Below are positions 8,439 to 17,058 of a stretch of 64,000 nt of DNA, in pieces. Below the pieces are notes generated by a model. That model saw only the letters and a program-made list of their open reading frames with translations. It did no database searches and was not told the origin of the DNA. Within the stretch, counting starts at the first letter, position 1; the number at the start of each line of letters is the position of its first letter. The stretch is from Pararcticibacter amylolyticus (lineage in GTDB: Bacteria; Bacteroidota; Bacteroidia; Sphingobacteriales; Sphingobacteriaceae), in NCBI RefSeq assembly GCF_003130405.1, contig NZ_QEAS01000011.1, positions 172,024 to 236,023 on the forward strand. The letters run 5' to 3'. A program made the position numbers and the translations under genes.

Positions 8439-8473
8439 AAAAAAGGCTGTTCTTTCGGGAGCAGCCTTTTTTT
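8439..8473 (+). terminator. Rho-independent terminator of the ribosomal operon
   Basis: AAAAAAGGCTG and CAGCCTTTTTTT form a stem extended inward through wobble pairs to a TTCG-type loop. It starts 20 bases after the rplQ stop and has a long T run, a strong intrinsic terminator. The convergent gene ends at 8483, so it may act in both directions. Confidence 0.9.
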
Positions 8474-8482
8474 ATTTAGCTT

Positions 8483-9382
8483 TTACCAGAGCTTGGACGG
8501 ATATGTTCCGTTTTCGATCAGATCAGCGAGGCTTTTCTGAACAATTGGCTTATCTTCTTTGTAGGTAACTCCAAACCATTTAGACGATGTCGGGATTACT
8601 TTGAAGTTGGCCTGACGTGTTTTTACGAGTTCTTCTGCCATCAAAGGAATGAAGAATTCTGCTTTAGGGTTATTTTCATTTGCCTCAACAAAACGGGTAA
8701 ACATGGGCTTAGCCTGCTGGAAGATGGCAGGAGTGAAGCCCCAGAAGTTCATAGATGCACGGGCGTCTTCATGAAGCGGGGTAGTAGTTCCGTTCTCATC
8801 TTCGTAAACGATCTGTCCGTCTTTTGCATACACTTTTGTACGCTCATTAATCTCCTGTAGGTTGCCTTCCTCATTGACACGGCAAATACCTCTTGATACC
8901 GAGCCGTAGTCGGATAAAGTCTTATCGACTTCGTAACCCATAAGTGAGTAGTTATCGTCTCTTACCTCATTGTTAAGAAAGTCGGCCATTTTCTGAAATG
9001 CGTCGTAGCCATAGAAGTCGTCAGCATTGATTACACAGAAAGGTTCGTTGATCTGGCCGGCAGCTTCAAGCACTGCGTGTCCGGTTCCCCATGGCTTCTG
9101 CCGCTCGATAGTTTTAGTTATTCCGTATTTAGAAAGATCGTAGCTTTGGAAGACGAAGTCGATATCTACTTTACCTTTTAATTTTGGTTCGAAGATAGAC
9201 TTGAAGCTGTCAAGAAACTCTTCTCTGATAATGAAACTCACTTTCCCAAATCCCGCCCTAATTGCATCATAAATAGAGTAATCAATAATAGTCTCATTAT
9301 TCGGTCCAAACCCGTCGACCTGTTTCATGCTTCCATAGCGGCTGGCCATGCCTGCGGCTAGAATAAGTAATGTTGGTTTCAT
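8483..9382 (-). CDS. Sugar-phosphate nucleotidyltransferase family protein
   Basis: The 299-residue protein belongs to the NTP-transferase fold that couples a nucleoside triphosphate to a sugar phosphate. The N-terminal loop LILAAGMASRYGSMKQ (residues 6-21) is a variant of the GxGxR..K nucleotide-binding signature. A metal-binding NADDFYG lies near 119-125. The substrate cannot be told from sequence; UTP-glucose-1-phosphate-like or MurNAc/GlcNAc-1-phosphate enzymes are the nearest possibilities. No cell-wall or capsule genes adjoin it. It is separated from the photolyase by 95 bases on the same strand. Confidence 0.8.
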   Translation of the reverse strand: MKPTLLILAAGMASRYGSMKQVDGFGPNNETIIDYSIYDAIRAGFGKVSFIIREEFLDSFKSIFEPKLKGKVDIDFVFQSYDLSKYGITKTIERQKPWGTGHAVLEAAGQINEPFCVINADDFYGYDAFQKMADFLNNEVRDDNYSLMGYEVDKTLSDYGSVSRGICRVNEEGNLQEINERTKVYAKDGQIVYEDENGTTTPLHEDARASMNFWGFTPAIFQQAKPMFTRFVEANENNPKAEFFIPLMAEELVKTRQANFKVIPTSSKWFGVTYKEDKPIVQKSLADLIENGTYPSKLW

Positions 9383-9477
9383 GCGGCTAAAATATATAAT
9401 ATGGTATCAAGTAACAACAATTCATCAGTATCCGCTCAGGATTCTTGTTAAAGCGACAATCCATAGGGAGGATTGTT

Positions 9478-10794
9478 TTACTTTGGGGTAAGTGCACGTT
9501 TAAATTCTGCGATAGCACGTTGTCTTGCGAAGGCATGATCCACGATTGGCCTGGGGTAGTTGAGAGAGCCGGCGAATTCAGGCACCCATTTTTTGATATA
9601 AACAAGTGCAGGGTCAAACTTCTTTGTTTGCAGTATAGGGTTAAATATCCGGAAATACGGTACAGCATCGTTTCCTGAGCTGGCAGCCCATTGCCAACCT
9701 CCGACATTGCTGGCCATATCATAATCAAGCAGAAGCCGTGCGAAATAAGCTTCTCCCCATCGCCAGTCTATCAGTAAATGCTTTGTGAGGAAACTTGCCG
9801 TAATCATCCTGAGGCGATTGTGCATCCATCCCGTAGAATTTAGCTGCCGCATGCCTGCATCTACCAGCGGGTAGCCGGTCTTTCCCTGGCACCATGCGCG
9901 GAATTCCTCTTCGTTATTCCTCCAGCGGATCTCATCGTAGTTCTTTTTGAATGAGGATTGGGCTGTATGCGGAAAATGCCAAAGGATCATAGCGTAGAAG
10001 TCCCTCCAGATCAGTTCATTCAGCCATGTACGGTCTTCCTGTGTGATGCCGTTCCTGGCCAGATCACGAATACTCAGTGTGCCGAAACGGAGATGCACGC
10101 CTATTTCTGAAGTACCAGGTATGGACGGAATATCTCTGGTTTTTGAGTAGTTCTTTAATACACCCAGGTATTCTTTATCAGGAAAAGTCAGCTTGTTTTC
10201 GGTAAATCCGATCTCTTCCAGAGAAGGTTGAATGACGGGCCTGATGTGGCTAAATTTATTATAGTACTTTTCTGTTGGATAAGACTTTAAGTGAAAAGAC
10301 CGTATTTTTTCATACCATTTCCTCTGATAGGCCGAGTAAACTGAGTAAGGCTGTCCGTCTTCTTTCACAATCTCACTTTTCTCAAAAATTACATGATCCT
10401 TAAAGGAAGAAAAGGATATGTTTTTTTTCGCCAGTAATAAAGAGACTTCAGCATCGCGTTGCGTGGCATATGGTTCATAATCGTTGTTTGTAAATACAGA
10501 TTTAATGTTGAAGTCCTCTGTCAGAAGTTCCCAGACATCTAAAGGCTTCCCGTGTTTTATGACGAGAGAAGAACCGTGGTTCTCCAGTTCGCTGTTGAGT
10601 TCCAAAAGGGACCGGTAAATGAATGTAACACGGGCATCATCTCTGTCAGGGAGCTTGCCGAGTATGGTAGTATCAAAAATAAAAAGTGGAAGTACGGGGA
10701 GTCCGGATCTTAATGCGTGGTAGAGACCTGCATTATCATGAAGCCTGAGATCTCTTCTAAACCAAAATATGCTTACCGGGATGGTTTTATCCAT
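9478..10794 (-). CDS. phrB: Class I deoxyribodipyrimidine photolyase
   Basis: This enzyme uses blue light and FADH- to split cyclobutane pyrimidine dimers. The N-terminal antenna domain starts with FWFRRDLRLHDNAGL. The catalytic domain has the substrate tryptophan in ELIWRDFY and the FAD/dimer motif GGWQWAASSGND followed by PYFRIFNP. All the aromatic residues of a working repair enzyme are present. I place the start at the ATG at 10794, not the longer frame to 10818. There ATGGATAA overlaps the stop of the upstream epimerase by eight bases, which indicates translational coupling. Confidence 0.93.
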   Translation of the reverse strand: MDKTIPVSIFWFRRDLRLHDNAGLYHALRSGLPVLPLFIFDTTILGKLPDRDDARVTFIYRSLLELNSELENHGSSLVIKHGKPLDVWELLTEDFNIKSVFTNNDYEPYATQRDAEVSLLLAKKNISFSSFKDHVIFEKSEIVKEDGQPYSVYSAYQRKWYEKIRSFHLKSYPTEKYYNKFSHIRPVIQPSLEEIGFTENKLTFPDKEYLGVLKNYSKTRDIPSIPGTSEIGVHLRFGTLSIRDLARNGITQEDRTWLNELIWRDFYAMILWHFPHTAQSSFKKNYDEIRWRNNEEEFRAWCQGKTGYPLVDAGMRQLNSTGWMHNRLRMITASFLTKHLLIDWRWGEAYFARLLLDYDMASNVGGWQWAASSGNDAVPYFRIFNPILQTKKFDPALVYIKKWVPEFAGSLNYPRPIVDHAFARQRAIAEFKRALTPK

Positions 10795-11698
10795 AAATAT
10801 CTTTGAGTGCATCATCAAGGCTACTAAAATTATATTTAAAGCCAGAAAAGGAAATTTTCTCTGAGGAGGTATTGGTGCTGTTCAGAACTACCGCTTTCAT
10901 CTCACCCAGCAGAATCTGTAAAAACAGCACGGGAACGGAAGGAAGCCATAGCGGCTTCTTTAGGCGGCGCGCAACAGCCGTGACTAATTCTTTGTTGCGC
11001 ACGGGAGATGGGGCTGCCATATTATATGTTCCTTTACACTGTTCGTTTTTCAATACATGTATGTACATCTGCACTGCATCCTCTATATGGATCCACGGCA
11101 TCCATTGTTTGCCTGAGCCCAATGCTGCACCAATTCCTAATTTTACAGGTTTGGCGAGCTGAGGCAAAGCCCCTCCGCAGGAACTTAACACAACTCCGGT
11201 ACGAAGTTTCACCACTCTCAGACCCAGGGTTTCTCCCTCATTGACCGCATTTTCCCAGGCAATGCATGTTTGTGCCAGGAAATCATTGCCTGGCCGACTT
11301 TGTTCTGTCAACAACTCGTCTCCACGGTGACCGTAATAACCTACCCCGGATGCCGAAATAATAGTCTTCACCCTGGACGAACTATTATTCCTAATAAGCT
11401 TATAGACGAGTTTAATAGATTCGGTGCGGCTCTTAATGATCTTTTGCTTCTGAGCCTTAGTCCAGGGTTTTGCAGTTATAGCTTCCCCCGCAAGGTGGAT
11501 GACCGCCACTGCGTCATGGATGCAGTTTCTATCTATGATACCTTTTTCAGGATCCCACTGAAAGAATTTAATCCCATCTCTTTCATCGTTTTCACTTCTG
11601 CTCAGCGCATGAACGGTATATCCGCCGTCTTGGAGCTGACGGCAGAGAGGTCTTCCTATAAGGCCGCTTGCGCCTGTAATGAGCACTATTCCGGGCAT
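10787..11698 (-). CDS. TIGR01777-family SDR epimerase (YfcH-like)
   Basis: The 303-residue protein is an extended short-chain dehydrogenase. It has GASGLIGRPLC at residues 7-17 as the NAD(P)-binding loop, VIHLAGEAI near 67-75, and ISASGVGYYG with the active tyrosine near 120. The C-terminal part matches the DUF1731 tail of the YfcH/SDR39U1 group. The biochemical role of this family is uncertain. It overlaps the photolyase by eight bases and is divergent from the ferredoxin gene. Pairing of this family with photolyases is, as I recall, recurrent in light-exposed bacteria. Confidence 0.9.
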   Translation of the reverse strand: MPGIVLITGASGLIGRPLCRQLQDGGYTVHALSRSENDERDGIKFFQWDPEKGIIDRNCIHDAVAVIHLAGEAITAKPWTKAQKQKIIKSRTESIKLVYKLIRNNSSSRVKTIISASGVGYYGHRGDELLTEQSRPGNDFLAQTCIAWENAVNEGETLGLRVVKLRTGVVLSSCGGALPQLAKPVKLGIGAALGSGKQWMPWIHIEDAVQMYIHVLKNEQCKGTYNMAAPSPVRNKELVTAVARRLKKPLWLPSVPVLFLQILLGEMKAVVLNSTNTSSEKISFSGFKYNFSSLDDALKDIYG

Positions 11699-11709
11699 TT
11701 TTACTGATT

Positions 11710-11742
11710 CTGATAATTGTTAACCTGATAATTGTACCTTTG
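11710..11742 (+). promoter_or_regulatory. Divergent regulatory region with direct repeat and -7 box
   Basis: CTGATAATTGT occurs twice (11710-11720 and 11725-11735), separated by TAAC. The second copy overlaps TACCTTTG (11735-11742), an exact -7 box for the ferredoxin gene. The repeat period of 15 bases between two divergent genes suggests an operator. Predicted transcription would start about three bases before the ferredoxin ATG. Confidence 0.5.
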
Positions 11743-11749
11743 TTTTTAT

Positions 11750-12082
11750 ATGCTATACACAAAACATCTATTTATCTGTACCAATCAGCGTCCCGAGGGG
11801 AGCCGGGTAAGCTGCGGTGAAGGACACGGGCTTGCTCTCGTCGCTGCTTTTAAAAAAGCTATTAAGGATAAGGGCTTAAATACAGAGATAAGAGCACAAA
11901 AAACCGGCTGCATGGAAACATGCGAACTTGGCCCCAGTGTTGTGGTCTATCCGGAAGGGGTATTTTACGGACACGTCCAAGTTGAAGACGTCGAAGAAAT
12001 CGTATCTGAACATCTTGAGAACAACCGTGTAGTAGAACGTCTTGTTATGGATTTTGACCTGCTTCGCGCTTTGAAAAAGTAG
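11750..12082 (+). CDS. Thioredoxin-like [2Fe-2S] ferredoxin
   Basis: Starting at the ATG at 11750, the product is 110 residues with cysteines 10, 22, 54 and 58. The C-x11-C-x31-C-x3-C spacing is that of thioredoxin-fold [2Fe-2S] ferredoxins, related to the NuoE C-terminal domain. It begins KHLFICTN and has GCMETCELGPSVVVYPEG around the second cysteine pair. It is probably a small soluble electron carrier. The longer in-frame start at 11732 is rejected because it would lie upstream of the predicted transcript start. Its partner is unknown; the adjacent flavoproteins are possible. Confidence 0.9.
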   Translation: MLYTKHLFICTNQRPEGSRVSCGEGHGLALVAAFKKAIKDKGLNTEIRAQKTGCMETCELGPSVVVYPEGVFYGHVQVEDVEEIVSEHLENNRVVERLVMDFDLLRALKK

Positions 12083-12087
12083 CCTGT

Positions 12088-12516
12088 TTAGCTGCTAATG
12101 TAGCTTTCCAATTGCTTGATGGTCTCTTTCTGAACCTCTATAATAGACTTTACAACGTCTCCGATTGAAACCATGCCAATTACTTTTCCCTGGTCGGTGA
12201 CCGGCAGGTGCCTGATATGTTTATCAGTCATGAGGTTCATACAGAGATCGATTTCGTTCTTAAGACTTACAGTGACAGGATCTGCTGTCATTACTTCCAT
12301 TATCAGTGTTTCTTTTGAGGACTTTCCTTTCAGGATTACTTTTCTCGCATAATCTCTTTCTGTGAAAATTCCCAGAAGATGGTCATCTTCCATGATCAGC
12401 AGGGCACTGATGTTTTTTTCCATCATTACATTTAACGCTTCAAAAACTGATGTTTCCTTGCCTACTGAATATACAACCGCAGGCTTGTTCTGCAAAATAT
12501 ACCTTACTGTTTTCAT
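12088..12516 (-). CDS. Tandem CBS-domain protein
   Basis: The 142-residue protein is essentially a CBS pair (Bateman module), about residues 10-60 and 75-130. The motifs ALNVMMEKNISALLIMEDD and LCMNLMTDKHIRHLPV mark the two repeats, each ending in GIFTERD or GMVSIGD. Such stand-alone modules bind adenosine nucleotides or S-adenosyl ligands and act as sensors. No effector domain is attached and the target is not evident. It converges on the ferredoxin gene with only five bases between them, so the two transcripts probably overlap. Confidence 0.92.
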   Translation of the reverse strand: MKTVRYILQNKPAVVYSVGKETSVFEALNVMMEKNISALLIMEDDHLLGIFTERDYARKVILKGKSSKETLIMEVMTADPVTVSLKNEIDLCMNLMTDKHIRHLPVTDQGKVIGMVSIGDVVKSIIEVQKETIKQLESYISS

Positions 12517-12695
12517 AATGGGTCGTTTAAGTATAAAGTTAGGATAAATTCGGAAAGTATAAAGAAAAAGGTTGCTTTCTTACTGAATAGTCCATTGAAG
12601 CGGTTGTTGTAACAGCAATATATAAACGTCAGAATTTTGTTGAAATGTTGTAAATATTATGTTGTTCAGTAGTTTAGAAGTGAGTTGGTAATGTG

Positions 12696-12725
12696 TTTTT
12701 GACTATATTGGCCGTTTTAGGTTTG
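12696..12725 (+). promoter_or_regulatory. Candidate promoter of the cryptochrome gene
   Basis: TTTTTG (12696-12701) and TAGGTTTG (12718-12725) resemble the -33 and -7 elements, with a 16-base spacer that is slightly short. The predicted transcript start is about four bases before the ATG at 12734, giving almost no leader. Confidence 0.5.
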
Positions 12726-12733
12726 TAATTAAA

Positions 12734-14008
12734 ATGAACGAGAAAACCATATTAATTTGGTTTCGGAACGATTTAAGAATACGTGATAATGAAATTTTAA
12801 TTGAAGCTGTAAAGCGGGCCCGGAAAGTAGTACCGGTTTACTGTTTTGATCCACGCTATTTCTCAGAAACAAAATTCGGGACTCAGAAGACAGGTGTGTT
12901 AAGAACCAGATTTTTGATTGAGAGCGTCAGAAACCTTCGGGAGTCGCTCTGCAGTTTGGGGGGAGGTTTGATTGTGAAGATCGGCAAGCCAGAAGAAATA
13001 CTGCCTGAAATTTGCGCTCTTTATAATGTTAGTGAGGTTTATCATCACCGGGAGGTAGGAGCTGAGGAAACGAGTATTTCCGCGAAAGTGGAGGCTGCCT
13101 TATGGAAACAGCAGATCAACCTGAAACATTTCATTGGCCATACCCTGTATCACAAAGAAGACCTGCCTTTTCCCATTCGCAACATTCCCGATAATTTTTC
13201 AGTATTTCGGAAAAAGGCTGAGAAGGATAGCAGTGTCAGGACGAGTTTTGAATCACCCGATCATATTGAGATACCAGGCGGAGTTTTACAGGAAAGCCTT
13301 CCGGGGCTTACAGATCTGGGCTTTCCTGCTGCAAATGAGCAGGAAGAGGAGCACCCTGTTTTTGCAGGAGGGGAAGATGAAGGCCTAAGGCGTTTAATGG
13401 AGTTTATCCATGAAGGGAGCAATAGCAGGAATAAGAATTACAGATTTATATCTTCCCGCTTGTCGGCGTGGCTTTCTCTGGGATGCATTTCTTCCCGTGA
13501 GGTCTATTGGCTGGTGGATGAATACAGGAAGCTGCTCCCTGATCTCAGCTCAAAAGTTATATCAGAACTCCAGTTGCGCGACTATTTCAGGTTCATGTTA
13601 AAGAAGCATGGTCATATTATCCATCATCATGAGGACGGGCTAAAAGAGCTGTCAAAGAGAGAACGAAATGCTTTTGAAAAATGGAAAAATGGAAATTCCG
13701 GCAACCGGGTGGTTGATGCCTGTATTAAAGAGCTTAATTCTACCGGCTATATCAGTGAACTATCCCGTCAGTACGCCGCAAATTTCCTGGTGAACAAACT
13801 CCGGGTCAACTGGCGGGCAGGGGCTGCCTATTTTGAAGAAAAACTGATTGATTTCTCACCTGCTGGTAACACGGGTACATGGGCTGCAGTGCTGGAAGGG
13901 AAAATTATATCGCCAAATAAGAATATAAGTCCTAAATTTGATGAAGTGGAGCAGGAGGAGGAGATCAGGAAGTGGTTAGTGGACCAGAATAATACATCGG
14001 CAGCATAG
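12734..14008 (+). CDS. Divergent DASH-type cryptochrome/photolyase homologue
   Basis: The 424-residue protein has the photolyase N-terminal domain (ILIWFRNDLRIRDNE) and DASH-like features such as LPFPIRNIPDNFSVFRKK and RFISSRLSAWLSLGC (about 237-251). The catalytic domain is unusual. The dimer-contacting Trp of ELxWRD is Leu281 (ELQLRD). The residue matching E. coli Trp384 is Ala in GNTGTWAA (378-385). The GNDPREN-type segment after it is replaced by a charged tail ending EEEIRKW. FAD binding looks possible, since Asn379 and Trp383 remain, but dimer repair looks unlikely. It may be a light or redox sensor. Confidence 0.85.
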   Translation: MNEKTILIWFRNDLRIRDNEILIEAVKRARKVVPVYCFDPRYFSETKFGTQKTGVLRTRFLIESVRNLRESLCSLGGGLIVKIGKPEEILPEICALYNVSEVYHHREVGAEETSISAKVEAALWKQQINLKHFIGHTLYHKEDLPFPIRNIPDNFSVFRKKAEKDSSVRTSFESPDHIEIPGGVLQESLPGLTDLGFPAANEQEEEHPVFAGGEDEGLRRLMEFIHEGSNSRNKNYRFISSRLSAWLSLGCISSREVYWLVDEYRKLLPDLSSKVISELQLRDYFRFMLKKHGHIIHHHEDGLKELSKRERNAFEKWKNGNSGNRVVDACIKELNSTGYISELSRQYAANFLVNKLRVNWRAGAAYFEEKLIDFSPAGNTGTWAAVLEGKIISPNKNISPKFDEVEQEEEIRKWLVDQNNTSAA

Positions 14009-14072
14009 ATCGTTTTAAATAATCAAAACATTTTTTGACATAAAAAACTTAATTATTATAAGGTTAAACTTT

Positions 14073-14080
14073 TATTTTTG
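14073..14080 (+). promoter_or_regulatory. -7 box before sucA
   Basis: TATTTTTG matches TAnnTTTG. The predicted transcript start is about 20 bases before the sucA ATG. No -33 TTTG is found at the standard distance. Confidence 0.5.
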
Positions 14081-14104
14081 ACCTTTCATAAGAATTGATA
14101 TTTC

Positions 14105-16906
14105 ATGGACAATTTGTCATACCTTAGTAATGCAGACTCATCTTATATTGATTCTCTTTACCAATTATACCAGCAAGACCCTGAAGCGGTAGACTTCGGG
14201 TGGCAGAAGTTTTTTGAAGGTTTTGATTTTGGAAGAGGATCCGGGGGAGATACAGCAGGAAGCCAGACTCCTGAGCACTTTCTAAAAGAAATGAAAGTGA
14301 TGGGCATGATTTACGGATACCGTCAGAGAGGGCATTTGTTTACAAAAACAAACCCTGTCAGGGAACGCCGTAAATACTATCCGGGGAAAGAACTTGAAAC
14401 ATTCGGACTAAGTGAATCTGATCTGGATACTGTATTCAACGCAGGTGCGGAAGTAGGGCTGGGGCCTGCAAAATTGCGTGACATCAGACAGCTTCTTGAA
14501 CAAACGTACTGTCAGTCGATCGGTGCAGAGTACGTATACATACGTAATCCCGATAAGTTGAAGTGGTTTAGAGAAAGGATGGAAAGGGAGCGCAATACTC
14601 CGAACCTTTCACTTGACACTAAAAAGAGAATTTTAAAGAAACTGAACGAGGCTGTTGTTTTTGAAAACTTCCTTGGGACAAAGTTTTTAGGACAAAAGCG
14701 CTTTTCGCTGGAAGGTGCAGAAAGCCTGATCCCGGCTCTTGACTTTGTAATCAACAGGGGAGCCGATCTGGGTATTGAGGAGTTTGTGATTGGTATGGCA
14801 CACCGGGGACGTCTGAACGTCCTGGCGAATATTATGAACAAAACCTATAAAGATATTTTTGCGGAGTTTGAAGGCAAGGCTTTTGATGAGTCGAAGCCAT
14901 ACGGCGGTGACGTAAAATATCACCTGGGATTTTCTACAGATGTTGAAACTGATTCAGGAAAAAAAGTTCATTTAAGCCTGTGTCCGAATCCATCGCACCT
15001 TGAGGCTGTAGATCCTGTGGTAGAAGGAATAAGCCGTTCAAAGATAGATTTCAAGTATCAGGGGGATCATAGCCGACTCGCTCCGATTCTTATTCACGGA
15101 GATGCCTCAGTAGCTGCTCAGGGTATCGTCTATGAGGTTTTGCAAATGGCAAAGCTTGATGGCTATAAAACAGGTGGAACCATTCACCTGGTAATCAATA
15201 ACCAGGTCGGATTTACGACCAATTTTAAGGATGCCCGTTCATCCACCTATTGTACAGATATTGCGAAGGTGACGTTGTCGCCCGTATTCCATGTGAACGG
15301 AGATGATGTGGAGGCACTGGTGTATGCTATCAATATGGCAATCGAATACCGGCAGAAATATCATAATGATGTGTTTATTGATATTTTGTGTTACCGTCGT
15401 TACGGACATAATGAATCGGACGAGCCGAAATTTACACAGCCCGTGCTTTATAAAGCCATTGAACAACATCCTAATCCCCGTGAGATCTATAACAAGAAGT
15501 TACTTGAGCAGGGCAGCGTAGATGCCAACCTTGCGAAGGAAATGGAGAAAGATTTCAGGGCCTTGCTTCAGGAGCGGTTGAACGAATCGAAGGAAAGTAA
15601 TACTTACGAACCAAATCCGATGTTCTCCGGTGCCTGGAATGGACTCAGAATGGCTACTCCTGAAGATTTTGAAGAAAAATCACAAACTGCTGTGCAGGAA
15701 GATGTGCTGGTTGGCATTGCAGATAAGATTACATCTCTGCCTTCGGATAAAAAGTTCTTTAAAAAGATCGAGAAGCTGTTCGAAGACAGAAAGAACATGG
15801 TGAAGAACCGGACCTTTGACTGGGCGATGGGCGAGCTCTTAGCTTATGGAACACTGCTCAATGAAGGATTCAGGGTCAGGATCAGTGGGCAGGATGTTGA
15901 GCGAGGTACATTTTCACATCGTCACGCCGTTGTAAAAGTAGAGGATTCGGAGGAAGAATTTGTTCCTCTTACACTAATAAAGAAGGACGGCGAGAATTCC
16001 AACAATAAGTTCGATATCTATAATTCTCACTTGTCTGAATATGGCGTACTTGGCTTTGAGTATGGGTATGCTCTTGCAAATCCACAATCCTTGACAATTT
16101 GGGAAGCACAGTTCGGCGACTTTGTAAACGGAGCACAGACTATACTCGACCAGTTCCTGGTGAGTGCTGAAACAAAATGGCAGCGTTCAAACGGTATTGT
16201 TGTGTTGCTCCCGCATGGATACGAAGGCCAGGGGCCAGAGCACTCTTCAGCCAGAATCGAGAGATTCCTGGAACAGTGTGCTGAATTCAATATCCAGGTA
16301 GCAAACTGTACTAATCCGGCGAATTATTTCCATCTTCTTAGAAGACAGTTAAAGCGTGACTTCCGCAAGCCGCTTGTGGTATTTACACCAAAAAGCCTTC
16401 TCCGTCACCCGCTCTGTGTAAGCAAACTGGAGGAATTTTCCGACGGGCATTTCAGGGAGGTTATTGACGATAGTTACGTGAAACCGGAAAAGGTAAAGCG
16501 TGTTTTATTCTGTACCGGGAAGGTTTATTACGATCTTCTTGAAAAACAACAAGCCGACAAGCGGTCAGATGTGGCAATAGTCAGGGTTGAACAGGTTTAT
16601 CCGATCCCTTACACCCAGCTGAAAGAGGTTAAGGAGAAATATAACAAGGCCGGTGAATTTATCTGGGTACAGGAAGAGCCGGAAAACATGGGAGCATGGC
16701 CATTTATTTGCCGCAAGTTCAGGAATTCAAGCTTCAATCTTGACGTGATCTCCAGAAAGGAAAGCAGCAGTACTGCCACCGGATATTCGAAACAACATAT
16801 ATCCCAGCAATTGTATATAGTAGGAAAAGCTTTTGAAGATACCGCTGGAAATGAGGTTAAGAAGGCTGTGGTAAAGACAACAAAGAAAGTTGTGAACGTG
16901 GATTAA
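14105..16906 (+). CDS. sucA: 2-oxoglutarate dehydrogenase E1 component
   Basis: E1 decarboxylates 2-oxoglutarate with thiamine diphosphate and passes the succinyl group to E2. The 933-residue product is full length. It has the N-terminal E2-docking segment (SYIDSLYQLYQQDPEAVDFGW), the active-site MAHRGRLNVLANI near 228-240, the ThDP/Mg motif GDASVAAQGIV with INNQVGFTT (about 332-375), and a complete C-terminal transketolase-like half (EAQFGDFVNGAQ, HGYEGQGPEHSSAR). It is followed 152 bases later by the E2 gene; lpdA lies about 5 kb downstream. Confidence 0.97.
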   Translation: MDNLSYLSNADSSYIDSLYQLYQQDPEAVDFGWQKFFEGFDFGRGSGGDTAGSQTPEHFLKEMKVMGMIYGYRQRGHLFTKTNPVRERRKYYPGKELETFGLSESDLDTVFNAGAEVGLGPAKLRDIRQLLEQTYCQSIGAEYVYIRNPDKLKWFRERMERERNTPNLSLDTKKRILKKLNEAVVFENFLGTKFLGQKRFSLEGAESLIPALDFVINRGADLGIEEFVIGMAHRGRLNVLANIMNKTYKDIFAEFEGKAFDESKPYGGDVKYHLGFSTDVETDSGKKVHLSLCPNPSHLEAVDPVVEGISRSKIDFKYQGDHSRLAPILIHGDASVAAQGIVYEVLQMAKLDGYKTGGTIHLVINNQVGFTTNFKDARSSTYCTDIAKVTLSPVFHVNGDDVEALVYAINMAIEYRQKYHNDVFIDILCYRRYGHNESDEPKFTQPVLYKAIEQHPNPREIYNKKLLEQGSVDANLAKEMEKDFRALLQERLNESKESNTYEPNPMFSGAWNGLRMATPEDFEEKSQTAVQEDVLVGIADKITSLPSDKKFFKKIEKLFEDRKNMVKNRTFDWAMGELLAYGTLLNEGFRVRISGQDVERGTFSHRHAVVKVEDSEEEFVPLTLIKKDGENSNNKFDIYNSHLSEYGVLGFEYGYALANPQSLTIWEAQFGDFVNGAQTILDQFLVSAETKWQRSNGIVVLLPHGYEGQGPEHSSARIERFLEQCAEFNIQVANCTNPANYFHLLRRQLKRDFRKPLVVFTPKSLLRHPLCVSKLEEFSDGHFREVIDDSYVKPEKVKRVLFCTGKVYYDLLEKQQADKRSDVAIVRVEQVYPIPYTQLKEVKEKYNKAGEFIWVQEEPENMGAWPFICRKFRNSSFNLDVISRKESSSTATGYSKQHISQQLYIVGKAFEDTAGNEVKKAVVKTTKKVVNVD

Positions 16907-17058
16907 GGGGAGTTGTAAGCGGGGAGTTTCAAGTTCAAAGTGGAAAGTTCAAAGAGGGGATTGTATGTTGGGTTTGAGATTTCCAGATTGAATTTGAGGG
17001 GAAAGATGAAGTGTTGAGTTAGGAAGAGATTTGAAAACAGTATATAAAATAAATCAAT
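16907..17058 (+). other. sucA-sucB spacer with short direct repeat
   Basis: AAGTTCAAAG occurs at 16931-16940 and 16945-16954, inside a purine-rich spacer of G/A/T composition without any open frame. It resembles low-complexity intergenic repeats. No terminator is visible, so sucA and sucB are probably co-transcribed. Confidence 0.5.

Noticed and set aside
11270-11707. 145-codon plus-strand frame opposite the epimerase
   Set aside because: It shadows the SDR gene; no domain, and it has no promoter of its own.
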